Assembly (NCBI RefSeq): GCF_004359215.1
Contig: NC_090622.1
Location: 1,128,518-1,192,517, forward strand
Source of the DNA: Bremia lactucae
Taxonomy: Eukaryota > Oomycota > Peronosporomycetes > Peronosporales > Peronosporaceae
Length of the DNA: 64,000 nt
Reading direction: 5' to 3'
Shown: positions 32,244 to 43,160 of the stretch, piece by piece
How positions within the stretch are numbered: the stretch's first letter is position 1
Layout of the letters: every line of letters begins with the position of its first letter
The notes under the pieces: model-generated
What the model was told of the DNA's origin: nothing
The model's database searches: none
Seen by the model: only the letters and a program-made list of their open reading frames with translations
Made by a program: the position numbers and the translations under genes

Positions 32244-33297
32244 AACAATTATTTCGAAAATGGCATTTATTCACAAAGGGAATTGTATCAATTAACGGTT
32301 TTCCACGCGAAATTGAATAGCATGTTCGTAAACTCAAATTGTAATTTGTTCACATCGGTCGTCAATTGGAATACTTAGTGTTTTTTTACGTACTGTGCGC
32401 AAATTTTAAAATCAGCATTTTATTTGCAAGTACAGAGAATCGAAATTTTCGAGGCGTCTTTGTGCAGGAATTTGTATACTGACTATAGAATGCTTATAGT
32501 CTGCATGACTATTTATAAACAATAATTTTGCCTTCATTGTCTGGACGATGGTCCTTCAGACTGAAGAAGTTTTAATTGCGCAGGTAAGAAAGTGCTCGCT
32601 TACTTGCTCGCCTGCCACGCTACGACCTCGAAGTAAGTGCTGCGGTTTTTTTTATAAAAAGTTGTGCTCAGTCGCTCAGCTCCAGGGTATTGCTGGTCGC
32701 TAATCGTTCCTCAATGTATCTCTTTTTACCAAAGAAAGTCGCTCAGCTGGTGGTAGGTAATTTGGGTCAAATCGGAATCTGGATGCTGTGCAAAAATAGC
32801 ATACAAAGATCGTTACCGAATTAAAAACATGCTTGACCGTCATGACGCAGCAAGCAAAACCCTACACAGGTCGAGATAGTGGCAGTCTGGGGAACTCGCT
32901 ATACATTACAAACAAGTGACAGCTGCTTGCGACAATCCGCTAGATGATTGGAAGTACGATTGACCGAATATTTATCGACATGGCGACGGATCATTTAGAT
33001 AGCAGCGCAGTAGGAATGCTACGACTAGCGCATCAATTCTGTTGAAACGAAGCTACATCTTCGAAGTAAGCTCTTGTAATAAGTTTCAGTAAAATATCAG
33101 GTCCTTTCAATGTTTCTTCCGCTTCTGCAGAAGTGATACAAATATTGTACTATTGCCCAATAGAAGATAACCTAACCTCGCAAACAAAGAAGTCGAGCAG
33201 GTGTGACAGAAAAGGAGTCTCTTTAAATGCTCAAGTGAATTAAAGTTTCATTACCATCTCTGTCACTTTGCCTTAAACTATCGTGCGAATCAACGTA
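32244..33297. other. Gene-free stretch upstream of effector 1
   Basis: No supported coding frame or repeat is seen. The promoter of effector 1 should lie at the right end (about 33150-33290). Confidence 0.4.
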
Positions 33298-33861
33298 ATG
33301 CGCGTGCATTTGGTGTTCTTGGCACTGTTTGGGGCCCTTGCAACCCTTGCGGTTTGCTCAAGTACGGATGATTCGAAGGATAAAGTTTCCAACGAATTTC
33401 TGACCTCTGCCTATACGAATTCGGCCCGCCCACTTAGAGCCTTACGAGTCGAGATTGACGCAAGACATGGCACAAAAAACGACGTCAACGAGTCGAGATC
33501 TGCTCGGTCGGTGTATCAAAGTATGCTGTATACCGTGGCACACAAGATGAACTTATCTCCGACCAAGGTGCTTTCTTACACGCATTATGCGCCTGACTTA
33601 TCCGAAATTGAGATGCTAAGAAGGTGGTTTCTCTACGTGAAAATGTACGAGAAAGTGTACCCAAAGTACAAATTTCCTGTTAAGAAGGTTATCAAAATGA
33701 TGATGAGAAGGACAGAGCCGAAGCAACTGAAGGCGATATTGGAGGAGCTTTCTGGCGACGCGAGGACGCGACAATTTGCCAATTTATTGTTGGACCGTAT
33801 GGACAAACCGAAGAACGAATCATTTTGGAAGTGGCTACTGAAGATCTCTAAGTTATCATAA
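33298..33861 (+). CDS. RxLR-type secreted effector candidate 1
   Basis: 187 aa. The ATG at 33298 is chosen because it starts MRVHLVFLALFGALATLAV, a clear signal peptide aligned with the paralogue at 45887; the frame is open five codons further only from a GTG. After the likely cleavage near residue 20 comes a Ser/Asp-rich linker and RPLRALR at 44-50, which holds two overlapping RxLR motifs (RPLR, RALR). No canonical dEER follows. From about residue 73 the protein is helical and shares many positions with the paralogue: YQSMLY, MLRRW, LKAIL, LLLDRM, FWKWLLKI. RxLR proteins are secreted through haustoria and act inside host cells. The position equivalent to the paralogue's RFLR is NEFLT, so the original motif is lost and the present one is shifted about 9 residues. 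Host target is unknown. Confidence 0.75.
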   Translation: MRVHLVFLALFGALATLAVCSSTDDSKDKVSNEFLTSAYTNSARPLRALRVEIDARHGTKNDVNESRSARSVYQSMLYTVAHKMNLSPTKVLSYTHYAPDLSEIEMLRRWFLYVKMYEKVYPKYKFPVKKVIKMMMRRTEPKQLKAILEELSGDARTRQFANLLLDRMDKPKNESFWKWLLKISKLS

Positions 33862-34389
33862 GAGTCATGTAAGAATAATTTGAAAACTTTTAACAACACC
33901 GCGATCGTTGCCAGTAGCAGTTTATTTTTTTCTATTGGATGCTTTTAAATACATGACTTTTGCTGGTCTGACAGCAATATTATTGATACAGTCTGATTGG
34001 TGCATGCATATGTCAAGAATAACGTCATTTCATCTACCACCGCCTATATTCTCTTTGCTAGGTTGTATTCCGGAATTCCTCGGTCAAGATTGAAAACTTG
34101 TTAGGGCAGGAACAAATTTAACAAAAGAAAGACGCTGATGGAACGCAGCAATCGAAATTTGTGCGTTTGTACGCGCACGAAACAAATACAAAAGATTTAG
34201 CATAAATTCCTTTTACAACTGAGCAATTGTAAGCTACAGTCATTCCTAAGCTATCTTATTCCCCTCTACTTGAAAACCTTTGTAAATTTATGGAGTATGT
34301 CATCTAGCGTCATCGATTCTATCGGGACAACTTATATCTAATACTCATAAGGTTTTAATGGAGATATTATGTTACAGAAGTAGAGCTTT
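33862..34389. other. Gene-free stretch between effector 1 and Ty3-5
   Basis: 3' flank of effector 1; it ends with the target-site copy GCTTT (34385-34389) of Ty3-5. No coding frame is supported. Confidence 0.4.
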
Positions 34390-34876
34390 TGTGATGGGGC
34401 ACACATCGGTTGGAGAACCGTTGTTGCGGTACATTTACTTATGGGTAAAATACCCTTTAATCTAATTTTAAAAATAGCTAGTTACTTAAATCTCATTTAT
34501 GATGGGTAATAAATGTGGTCGCCGCCAGATATAAATCTGGCGGCCACAATCTATTTTAATTAGCTAGGGTAAGGTTTTTAGATTTAAATAATTAAATAAA
34601 GTTCAGTTCCCCTTTTGATCTTAAAGCGTTAAGTGCCTTCCTAAGGCTTGCGCATTGATCTGTAAGAGATAGAAGCCTTTCTGAGGTATATCCTCTTGGG
34701 CACTACTTGAAACTTGGTCTACGAACCCCTGAATCCCTTGAACTAGGATTCCTTAAGCTTTGATAGCTTGTACGACTCATTGAGTTGTTAAACTCATAAG
34801 TTTAATGGAACGAAGTGACTCTCTGAGTCTGAAAGTCTTCCTCCTCTGACTTTATAAGCGAGTTAGCTCCGCTACA
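34390..34876 (+). repeat. 5' LTR of Ty3-5 (LTR-d)
   Basis: It begins TGTGATGGGGCACACATCGG and ends CTCCGCTACA. Target copy GCTTT precedes it. Primer site CCTGGTAGCACTCG follows at 34877. Confidence 0.9.
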
Positions 34877-34890
34877 CCTGGTAGCACTCG
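34877..34890 (+). promoter_or_regulatory. Primer binding site of Ty3-5
   Basis: CCTGGTAGCACTCG follows the LTR end. The TGGTAGCAC core is the same as in LTR-a and LTR-b elements. Confidence 0.65.
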
Positions 34891-34935
34891 TAGTCAATCT
34901 ACGCAGAGTCTTTACAAGACTAATTTCTCACGAAA

Positions 34936-35789
34936 ATGGAAGAGATTCCAGAATTGTCAGAAGCGCAACGCGCCGCTTATGACAAGCTCAAAACCTTATT
35001 CGGGCTTAAGCACGTGAAATTTATTATTTCCCAAGGAGCACAGGTCCTGCATGCAAGGCTTGAGGCCTTCATGCGGTACGAAGCCACCCTGATCGGTCAG
35101 GTACAGGAACATTTAGCAGCATCTATGCTAATCGGTATATCTCTGTACCTGACCCAGAGCCGACGACTCGCCATCTAAATGTTATCGTGAAAACAATTGT
35201 GGTAAAAGAGGGAGAAATCTCCCTTAATGGATTAAGCAGATGGAAATGTCCATTGATTCCGCCTTGTTCTTAACAGAACGGCAACAGGTGGCCATGGCCA
35301 TTTCCAAACTTGGAGGTAGAGCCATGGAATGGGCACGATCGTGCGGCACGTCCATAAACGACGCTTTTCCCTCATGGGATTCGCTAAAACAGCAAATGAC
35401 GAGCAGGTCTCAATTAGGGCGTTTCCCGGACGGAGTTGTTCCGATCTCATCCGGCTACATTCGAAGAGGCAGTTGCCATAGCGCTACGCGCCGAGTTTGA
35501 CTTTAAGTCTGCTCGCGTTAGCACGCCTATTTACCGAATAAGCTCCTCGAGCACATGGGTTCCGTATAATAGAGCGGAACCTATGGATTTGAGCCTCGTT
35601 GAGGAAGGAGAAGAGGCTCTTCAAGCTGTGAAACAGCATAAGACCATCCGAAAATGTTATATGTGCGGAAGCACGAAACTTTTACGCCCTGCCTGTCCTC
35701 TTCGAAATTTGCGTAGAGCTCGAAAGAGCTCCAACTCCGACCTATACCAGAGATCTGGGACGGTGCGGGAAAACGTCGATACCCAGTAG
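34936..35789 (+). pseudogene. gag of Ty3-5, broken
   Basis: 34936-35178 starts MEEIPELSEAQRAAYDKLKT after an ATG 59 bp inside the LTR. Then 35240-35500 has the capsid block ERQQVAMAISKLGGRAMEWA and SWDSLKQQM. 35436-35789 carries TFEEAVAIALRAEFDFKSA and the knuckle remnant CYMCGSTKLLRPACP, in which the His is missing. Three frames are needed to read it. Confidence 0.7.
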
Positions 35790-35939
35790 GTGCGGGGTGC
35801 CCTACTGGGGAAGACCTAGGCTCTGTTCAACCTCAAGGAGGTGAGAATAAACAGAACCTAGCCCCGATTAGCTCGGTCCTCAATGGCACGGGGCGAGAGT
35901 ACAAGCCTGGCTTGCTAGTCGCTCAAGCGACTGTAAAGG

Positions 35940-36440
35940 GCTTTGATAAGCCGTAGTCAATTTTATTTGACTCAGAAGCGTCTTGCAATTATGCTCGACG
36001 CCTTTCCCTTGAAGGAAGTCAACATTACGTTGAGGCGCTTAGAGCGCATGAAGGTGATACAATCACTGTTCGCTTAGCGACTGGGACTCGTGTCACTGTT
36101 CCCAAAGTTCCATTGAACTTAGGTATAAAGTTTCTGGACTTTGACAGTATGGATTACTGTCTCGTCCTTGATATGGCTCGAGATATGATCTCATCCTTGG
36201 TATGGCCTGGTTAAAACACCATGAGCCATGGATCGATTGGAGGTCTAAGACCTTAGACGCCACGCGCAATGTTCCTAGCAAAGTTTTGGAGAGTCATGAA
36301 CCCACCTTTGCTAGGCAACAAATGCGCTATTGGCGCGGATCATTGAACGAGTCTGTCAGTGCTTTAGACATTGGCATGTCTGCGTTAATACACTCTAATG
36401 TTAAAAAAATAATTCTGAGCCCGGCTCAGCAGAAATAAGT
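35940..36440 (+). pseudogene. Protease of Ty3-5, active site altered
   Basis: The active-site region reads ILFDSEASCNYAR at about 35965-36000: the Gly of DSGA is Glu. Downstream is TITVRLATGTRVTV and DFDSMDYCLVLDM, then VLGMAWL-like sequence near 36200. Frames shift twice. Confidence 0.6.
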
Positions 36441-37209
36441 GGAACGGCACGTACTCCGTCGAGTTACACTCGTCATAATAACGATTCACCAAATGCTGAA
36501 AGCATTGTTGGCCTAAGGCCGAATCATCAAGGGTGCAATATCCCTGAGATACGTGGAGTGGCACGTCTAAGTCCACCGAGTATGATCGGCCGAGGTGGCA
36601 TCATACTATGTGTCAGTAGTGACACTGTTGGCAGGTCGCCAGGGTATTTTGGGTCAAACCCTCCTAATGCACGTGAAGCAACACGTAAACGTTCGCTGAA
36701 TAAGGAAGTTGAGTTACCTAACTCCTTGTCGGATGACAAATTAGACACCATGTCTTGTATTGAACCAATACAGGCTGCAAATTCGGGGGCGTGAATGTCC
36801 CGGCCTCTAAGAGGCGTATTGTTTCCACTCCAACACGGGTGGACACGAAGGGTGTATACCCTCACAAAGTGGTACGAGTGAGCAAGTACATACGCTTTTA
36901 AATGGCGTAACTGGTAACATGGAGGGGGAATTTAGCCTTGCGGCAATCCCTTCATTACATGCACTTTTAGAGCTTAACCGAAATGTCTATTGATGAGTCC
37001 GGTCGAGCCTTAAAAGCTGGTGACTTATCCGAAATGGTGGTCATTCGACCTATGGTTGAGTTAAACTCATCCTCACTTCTCGACGAAGCTGTCCTGGATG
37101 ACTTAAAAGCTGCTCTTAGTGCGCGAAATGGGTCATCGATCCTTAAAGATCATACGATTCATTTTATTCCTTAATAAAGAAATTCCTAGATGTGATGTGA
37201 AATAATCCA

Positions 37210-37818
37210 CCATCGATTTTACCTTCGAATAGAGGTGTTCGTCATGAAATTGACTTAGTTCCGGGAACCAAATATTGTGTCACAAGACAATGGCCTTTAC
37301 CAAGGGAGCAGTGTGACGTCATTGACGATTTCTTCCGTGCTAAGCACGAGGCTGGAATGGTAAGAGAGAGCAAATCTCCTCATTCGACACCAACATTTTG
37401 TGTCAAAAGCCAAATGGTAAATGGCGCATTGTACATGCTTATAATAAGCTTAATGCTGCCACTATACCAGCACAAACCCTCATTCCCAGAAAGAATGTTC
37501 TTCAAAACAATATGGTGGGATGTACAATGTACCTTGCATTGGACTTAGTCGATGGTTACTACCAATTGCTGATGCGAGCTAGTGATATCCCGCTTACAGC
37601 GATTAGCACCCCAAGCGGCATGTTATGGGAGTGGCTGGTTATGCCCCGGGCTTTCCAACGCCCCGGCAACATTTAATCGTACAGTGACGCAACTGTTTCG
37701 CCCTCATCGAGATTATGCACAGACTTATTTCGATGACATTTTTGTCCATAGTCGTGCGGAGCAGGGTCAGTCGGATATAGAGAACCATTTAGACCATTTG
37801 CGAGCAGTGCTCGAGTGA
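37210..37818 (+). pseudogene. Reverse transcriptase of Ty3-5
   Basis: Fingers: KHEAGMVRESKSPHSTPTF and KPNGKWRIVHAYNKLNAAT. Palm: MYLALDLVDGYYQLLMRASD (first catalytic Asp), [23 protein letters not shown], and the catalytic box YFDDIFVHSRAEQG at about 37726-37770. One frameshift lies near 37660 (inside WLVMP..SNAP). This is the best-preserved RT in the window and the reference for the deletions in Ty3-2 and Ty3-3. The thumb is shortened after HLDHLRAVLE. Confidence 0.8.
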
Positions 37819-37909
37819 TACAAATATAGCGAAAATTACGCTGATATGGCTAGGCCATTATTTTATCTTTTTAAATAGGATACAGAAGGGTGCTGAACTA
37901 GCACCGAAA

Positions 37910-38350
37910 AAAATGCTTTTCGAGCACTTAAGGATAATCTTATCCATGCCCCGATTCTGGCACTGCCAAACCCAAATTGGCCTTTCACTGTCGTCTGTGA
38001 CGCATCACATTTTGCCATTGGCAGTGCTCTGTAACAAATAGATATTGATGGGCATGAACGTGTTATTGCGTTTGAGTCAAGACAGCTCAAAGCTGCGAAA
38101 AATAACTACCCAGTTCATGACAAAGATTTACATGCTACGAAGTATGCTCTCGTCAAATTCAGAGTTCATCTGCTCGGCTCTAAGCCGTTTGTGATATATA
38201 CGCGTCATTACGCATGGTGACTAAGTCGTCCCATCTCTCACAGAGAATGGCCCGATGACTATCTTTTTTTCGCGGACTACAACTTCAAGGTTAAGTATAA
38301 GCCTGGCAAGCAGAATGCTTTGGCAAATTATGAGCTCTCTCATTTGACAA
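37910..38350 (+). pseudogene. RNase H of Ty3-5, broken
   Basis: Readable blocks are FTVVCDASHFAIGSAL (stop follows), FESRQLKAAKNNYPVHDKDL, YALVKFRVHLLGSKPFVIYT and YKPGKQNAL. The catalytic Asp of the first block is kept; the TDHAS motif is replaced by TRHYA through a frame change. Confidence 0.7.
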
Positions 38351-38454
38351 CTATCATGTCACGTATTCCTGAATTAATCCGCTCAGCTTACGCCAAGGAT
38401 GAACAGTGTGTAGCTCTGCTACGAGCGTTAATGAACTCTAATTCAGGTATTTAA

Positions 38455-39655
38455 TTGCCGGCACGTTTGCGTGCAAGGTTACATCGATTTTCTATCGATA
38501 ACAACCTGTTGCTTTATTGCACAGACATCGCGGACCTTCCGCGTGTCGTTGTTCCTAATGATGAGGATTTAAGTACCGGATCCTCTATGAGGCACATGAT
38601 ACTATCCTTGGTGGTCATCTCGGTAGAGAAAAGACCTGCGGCTCTATCAGCCAGAGTTATTGGTGGCCCAAACTATATAAATGGGTCAGCACATATGTTC
38701 GCACATGCGAAATGTGCCAACGGGTAAAACCCACGGCACATGCTGCTGCGCCACTAGCGAGTCTTCCAGTCCCCATAGGATGCTGGGAGTCTATTAGTAT
38801 GGATTTTGTTTTTGGCTACCGAAAGATTCAGCCGGTAACTCCGGTATAGTGGTCTTTGTTGACCGTTTTTGAGCAAAATGGTTCACTTAGCGGCCGTGCC
38901 GGATTCCATTGATGGAGAGGGTACAGCTAAGCTGTTCATCGATCGCGTGTTTCGACAACATGGTTTGCCAGTGGCAATTGTCTCTGATCGGGATCTTCAT
39001 TTCACGGGTAAATTCTGGAATCAATTTTCCGAGTGCTGGCACCAGATTTTTTATGTCCACTGGGGACCATTCGCAGACCGATGGTCAAACTGAACGTGTC
39101 AACTGCGTCATTGAAGACGTTTTACGCAGCGTGTGTGCTCAGACACCAAAGCGCTGGAGCTCAATGCTCCCAGTAGTAAAATATGCGTTAAATAACGCTG
39201 TTCATGCCTCTACAGGCTATACTCCGTTTTAAATAGAAGGTCTTACCCACTCGCGCGTTCTGTTAACGACACCACTGCGTGGTTCAGGGCTTGGTGGGGG
39301 AGAATTGGCCGATAGGCTTGCTGATATCAGCCCTGTTACCGTTCGGAAACAAGAAAGCGAGTTTCTCGCGACGCGATTTAGTTTCTTAAGACATGTAAGG
39401 GATACGATGGCTGATAGCCAAGACAAACAAAAAGAACAAGCAGATGCCAAAGGCAGAAGCTGTATTTATTCTTATATGGTCGGAGACCGACTTTTACTAA
39501 ACGCTAAAAACCTTCCTACCATCTTGGTTTCCGCGGTCTTCAAGACCAAATTGAGCCCGCGCTTTATTCCACCATTTACGGTCGTGGTCAAGAAGGGCCT
39601 AGCCTATACGCTAAACCTTTCAGCAAGCTGCGTACACACCCAGTGTTTTACGTGA
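38455..39655 (+). pseudogene. Integrase of Ty3-5, broken
   Basis: Zinc region: GGHLGREK-like sequence near 38610-38640 and TCEMCQRVKP near 38705-38730. Core: ISMDFVFGYRK near 38795-38825, SDRDLHFTGKFWNQF near 38983-39030 and DGQTERVNCVIED near 39080-39117, so all three catalytic residues (D, D, E) are present in different frames. 39305-39655 is open for 116 codons with the helix TMADSQDKQKEQADAKG and SH3-like strands (LSPRFIPPFTVVVKKGLAYTL, split by one residue limit here). Confidence 0.75.
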
Positions 39656-41145
39656 CTTGCATAAGCCATATCGGGACCCTTCCCACGTGGAATTGAAGGC
39701 GCTTGCGCCGAGACAGGCGGTCGTGTCGCAGATTGCTGCATCCTCACCAGGATGTTCAGCTGGCTCTCTAAGCGAGGCTGCTGACGCTCCAGCGTCGAAA
39801 GACGGTCCTGAACCGCCTCAAAAGAGCTCTCAACCCGAGCAAGGACCTCACGAAGAAGTTGCACCTCGTGCCGAAGAGCATCAAATGCTTCCTCCAAAAT
39901 TTCGGCCCCCTCCCGCGCTGTTTGATGCGCGGGGGAACCTTCAGTTTCATATGAAGAAACCTTTAAAGCGATGTCGTCGTGAAGGTCAATACCAGTATCT
40001 GATGAAGTGGCTAGGGTACCCCTCTTCTGAAAACTCTTGGGAGTTCGAGGTACCTCTTCGGCAAGATTGCCCGTACGCCGTTGACGTTTTTGAGCGCCAA
40101 GCTCAGAGTCAACTCGCGTCAAACGATGCTTCCCACTATTAGTCGTGGGATTAGGTGGATCTATAGCCTCACTGCGGCTTTGATGTATGGTTGTACGGTC
40201 AGCCGAAGCACTGAAATATTGGCTAGGCCTTCCTTCGTTTTGTGGCATAAATGCCGAACGTAACTGGCCTTTGGCTTTAAGCTTAGCAAAGTCGAAGCGA
40301 AGCTTTCGTTCCAAACGAACATCATCTCTATCCACAACCTCTCTGATATTCCAGATGTTACGGAGTTTGCGGTGAACCCATTTCTGAAGTGAGACTTCAT
40401 TTTCAGTTCTTGTTTCGTTTGGAAACAAAACGAGCGGAATTTTCCTCATGGAGGTCACCGAAGCCCCAGGGGCTTGATCACGCAATCGCGTCAGATACTT
40501 GCTTCGCGTCATTACCTTCGGCGTAAGGTATTGCTCATGAAGAGCGTCGCGAGCAGCGATCTCCTCCGGCATCCTCGCCGGGTCATCAGAGATCCAGATG
40601 GCCAAGCTATGACCCGCAATCTCTTTGAGACGCTCGTCAGCACTAAGCGGAGTGAATCTATATTCACTATGAGCCTTAGCTTTCGCTATTTCGGCATTTC
40701 GACGACGAGCTCTTTCCTCTATGAGGATTATCTGCTCTTGCTCTACATCGAGCGGATTCATAATAATGTTGGACTCAGGGTCCCGTGTCCTGCTCAATGC
40801 AATTAATACATCAGGGCCACCACGTTCTGGGAGCGGATTCGGGGCTCGCCGACGTTCGTCCGGAGGAGAAGGCGTGAGCGAACACCGCTCTTTTTCCACC
40901 TCCTCTGATTGAAAGTGACTTTTAAAGTCCACCATTTTCTCATCGTCGAGGAAGGTGCTCAGAGTCTGTGACTCACGCTTGAAAGTCATTAGACAAAGGA
41001 ATGAAAAACACAACCAAACGGTTAGCTGTTTAGGTTCCAACCTCAAAGAGGAAATGAAGCGAATGTTGTCACTCGGTGTCAACAATCTGATGGGGGAGGG
41101 CGTAATGGGGCACACATCGGTTGGAGAACCGTTGTTGCGGTACAT
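39604..41145 (-). CDS. Antisense accessory ORF of Ty3-5, 513 codons, uninterrupted
   Basis: The frame opens at an ATG at 41145, 45 bp inside the 3' LTR; an alternative ATG at 40989 lies outside it. Visible parts: a hydrophobic stretch at about residues 40-53, an acidic Pro/Arg-rich region, a long charged helical region (about 130-300, with LIEERARRRNAEIAKAKAHS), a basic nuclear-signal-like cluster (QKRQRR, about 345-350), and a strongly predicted coiled coil at about 412-471 (LREVLARVESSFEAVQDRLS). No enzyme motif or known family is recognised. Residues about 349-402 are encoded opposite the chromodomain. The frame has no stop although gag and pol on the other strand have many. Position matches antisense ORFs of other elements here. 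Could be a chance frame in a GC-rich stretch, but 513 codons makes that unlikely. Confidence 0.65.
   Translation of the reverse strand: MYRNNGSPTDVCPITPSPIRLLTPSDNIRFISSLRLEPKQLTVWLCFSFLCLMTFKRESQTLSTFLDDEKMVDFKSHFQSEEVEKERCSLTPSPPDERRRAPNPLPERGGPDVLIALSRTRDPESNIIMNPLDVEQEQIILIEERARRRNAEIAKAKAHSEYRFTPLSADERLKEIAGHSLAIWISDDPARMPEEIAARDALHEQYLTPKVMTRSKYLTRLRDQAPGASVTSMRKIPLVLFPNETRTENEVSLQKWVHRKLRNIWNIREVVDRDDVRLERKLRFDFAKLKAKGQLRSAFMPQNEGRPSQYFSASADRTTIHQSRSEAIDPPNPTTNSGKHRLTRVDSELGAQKRQRRTGNLAEEVPRTPKSFQKRGTLATSSDTGIDLHDDIALKVSSYETEGSPAHQTAREGAEILEEAFDALRHEVQLLREVLARVESSFEAVQDRLSTLERQQPRLESQLNILVRMQQSATRPPVSAQAPSIPRGKGPDMAYASHVKHWVCTQLAERFSV
39657..40142 (+). pseudogene. Integrase tail with chromodomain (Ty3-5)
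   Basis: 161 codons open. A Pro/Glu/Ser-rich linker precedes a chromodomain at residues about 95-147 (39939-40097): LKRCRREGQYQYLMKWLGYP, then SSENSWEFEVPL and DCPYAVDVFERQ. The aromatic and W-E-P type positions (YLMKW, SWE) agree with chromoviral integrase tails, which direct insertion to marked chromatin. The upstream part (KPYRDPSHVE) continues the SH3-like block after one frameshift. The whole stretch lies opposite the antisense ORF. Confidence 0.7.
41091..41100 (+). promoter_or_regulatory. Polypurine tract of Ty3-5
   Basis: TGGGGGAGGG immediately precedes the 3' LTR. Confidence 0.75.
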
Positions 41146-41585
41146 TTACTTTATGGACAAAATACCCTTTTATCTAATTTTAAAATAGTTAGTTACTTAA
41201 ATCCCATTTATTATAGGTAATAAATGTGGTCGCCGCCAGATATGAATTTGGCGACCAAAATCTATTTTAATTAGCTAGGGTAAGGTTTTTAGATTTAAAT
41301 AATTGAATAAAGTTCAGTTTCCCTTTTGATCTTAAAGCGTTAAGTGCCTTCTTAAGGCTTACGCATTGATATGTGAGAGATAGAAGCCTTTCTGAGGTAT
41401 ATCCTCTTGGGCACTAGTTGCCACTTTGTTCTACGAACCCCTGAATCCCTTGAACAAGGATTCCTTAAGCTTTGATAGCTTGTACGACTCCCTGAGTTGT
41501 TAAGCCCATAAGTTCAATAGAAATATGTGACTCTCTGAGTCTGAAAGTCTTCCTCTGACTTTAGGAGCGAGGTAGCTCCGCTACA
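41101..41585 (+). repeat. 3' LTR of Ty3-5 (LTR-d)
   Basis: It begins CGTAATGGGGCACACATCGG (first T changed relative to the 5' LTR) and ends CTCCGCTACA, followed by GCTTT. Confidence 0.9.
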
Positions 41586-41899
41586 GCTTTATTCCAAAAT
41601 GGTATAAAATTAGGTAATGGTGGGAGGGATCGGGGAGAAACCATTACAAATTTTAAAATTCAAGAGTACTTTGCACAGTGCTACCATGGCGGAGATCATG
41701 TTGCATTTTGCGAGCTACTTTACGAGCATTTCGGTGCTCAGGTTTGTAATATCAAGCAAAGAAGAAGAAACGCCAATACCTGGAGCTTTTCTGCCTTTGA
41801 AAATACGACCATTTCCTTTTTTCATGCATCTCCTCATCCTGCTCCTCAGCATGCTGTACATATGCCAAAATGTCATCATCAGCTAAATTAGTATGAGCT

Positions 41900-42330
41900 G
41901 CCTCATCCTCTACAACGAGATTCGGAATTTTTCAACCGACAAGGGATTGCGCTGTGGGAGCTGATAAATAACAGCTTGAAGTTCTAGCCAATAGCTTGCT
42001 TATCCAGATCTCCCATAGCTGTATGTGGCACTTCCTGCTGTCTTCCCGGGTTGAACAGACCAGACCAGTATGGTGGAAGGAGTTTGGCATCGGTTTAACT
42101 TGTGATATCGTCCCAGGCTGCCATTGACCAACGCATTTCTGTAAGCTGGTCCACCTTGTACATCTCAATTTTCTCACGCTCGTCACGGCTTAGGGCTTTC
42201 TGAAGGTTATGGCGGCAATAATGGCGCTAGAATGGTGAGATGATGCTGGCATCCATTGGCTGAATGTTGTATTTTGCATTGGGCGGAAAGGAGGAGAACA
42301 TTGACGTGATTAGGTTAGAAGTCCTTCCAA
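41900..42330 (-). pseudogene. pogo/Tigger-type transposase fragment (DDE_1)
   Basis: The - strand reads FSSFPPNAKYNIQPMDASII, then after one stop RHYCRHNLQKALSRDEREKI, and further AAWDDITSQVKPMPNSFHHT-like sequence with small frame changes. PPNxxxxxQPxDxxII followed by K/RxxYRxxL is the last conserved block of pogo-family DDE transposases, and SFHHTGL is the usual end. Only the C-terminal third is present. No terminal repeats are found around it. Confidence 0.6.
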
Positions 42331-42743
42331 TGGCATTTTATAAGGAGGAGAAGGATCATGCACTTCTGTTTATGGAAGACAACGGGTGATAAATCGAATT
42401 TGCATGACTAACAAGCCTTCATGTCAGTTTCTAGCTACAGCAAACATTCCTGGAAAAATACACCGGTCACCCAAGCCCTTTTTTGTCCTAATAGTAGTAT
42501 CCCAGTTAAGCCAAGTATTTTTTTCGAAAACACGCGCTTTTTCGCATGCTAATGAAAACGGACGGTTGCTATCCGCATTTCCTGTTGAGGCGAGAGTAAA
42601 GCGGGTCTAAAGACATTACATATACTATGGGGATTTTTTTAAATTTATAACACGAGAACATCTATCAAACGTTGGTTAGAACACTTCGCCCGAGAAGTAC
42701 TGGACGTAATTATGGACCAAATACCGAAAAGGGCAACGGTCGC

Positions 42744-43160
42744 TGAAACGGGATGTATCGTTGCATGAAATTGCCACTTAAAGGTTGTAATAAATATATT
42801 CTAAAAGTTAGATAATGTTTGGAGAATATTACTTTCTACATAGTAATACTCGAAAAGCTTATCTATTGGTAGATATAGGTTATAATATATCTACTTGCTC
42901 CGTGGTCTAGTCAGCACTGGACGAGCGCAAAAGACATATACGACTTTATTACGTGTTTTGTATTATTATTTAATTGAGTTAGTACTAAATCGATGAACTT
43001 TTAATTATATTACATACAGTTTACTTTAACCCTGTTTAAAGAAAGTGTTTTCAAGAGAGTCTTCCTCTGCACATACTAGTAACGTGAGGCAACGCTCGCA
43101 CTGAAACAGTGCGAAGTGGACTTGTACTGAAGCAGTAGTAGTCGGCAGTGCCCCGTTACA
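42744..43160 (+). repeat. LTR-b copy with primer site, + orientation
   Basis: It starts TGAAACGGGATGTATCG and ends GTGCCCCGTTACA, followed by CCTGGTAGCACTTTGTAG, so it is a 5' LTR. Directly before it (42705-42743) is a gag-like stretch matching 750-790 of Ty3-1. Confidence 0.8.

Larger units (their letters stand above)
34390..41585 (+). mobile_element. Ty3-5: structurally complete Ty3/gypsy (chromovirus-type) element, LTR-d family
   Basis: LTRs of 487 bp (34390-34876) and 485 bp (41101-41585) flank a 6.2 kb interior, with GCTTT duplicated on both sides (34385-34389, 41586-41590). Order: gag, protease, RT, RNase H, integrase, chromodomain on the + strand, and a 513-codon antisense ORF on the - strand ending inside the integrase tail. 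Sense genes contain stops and frameshifts. LTRs differ at a modest number of sites, so insertion is not very recent. Confidence 0.92.

Noticed and set aside
41617..41886. An 89-codon + frame next to Ty3-5
   Set aside because: It lies opposite the region of the pogo-type transposase relic and shows no family signature of its own.
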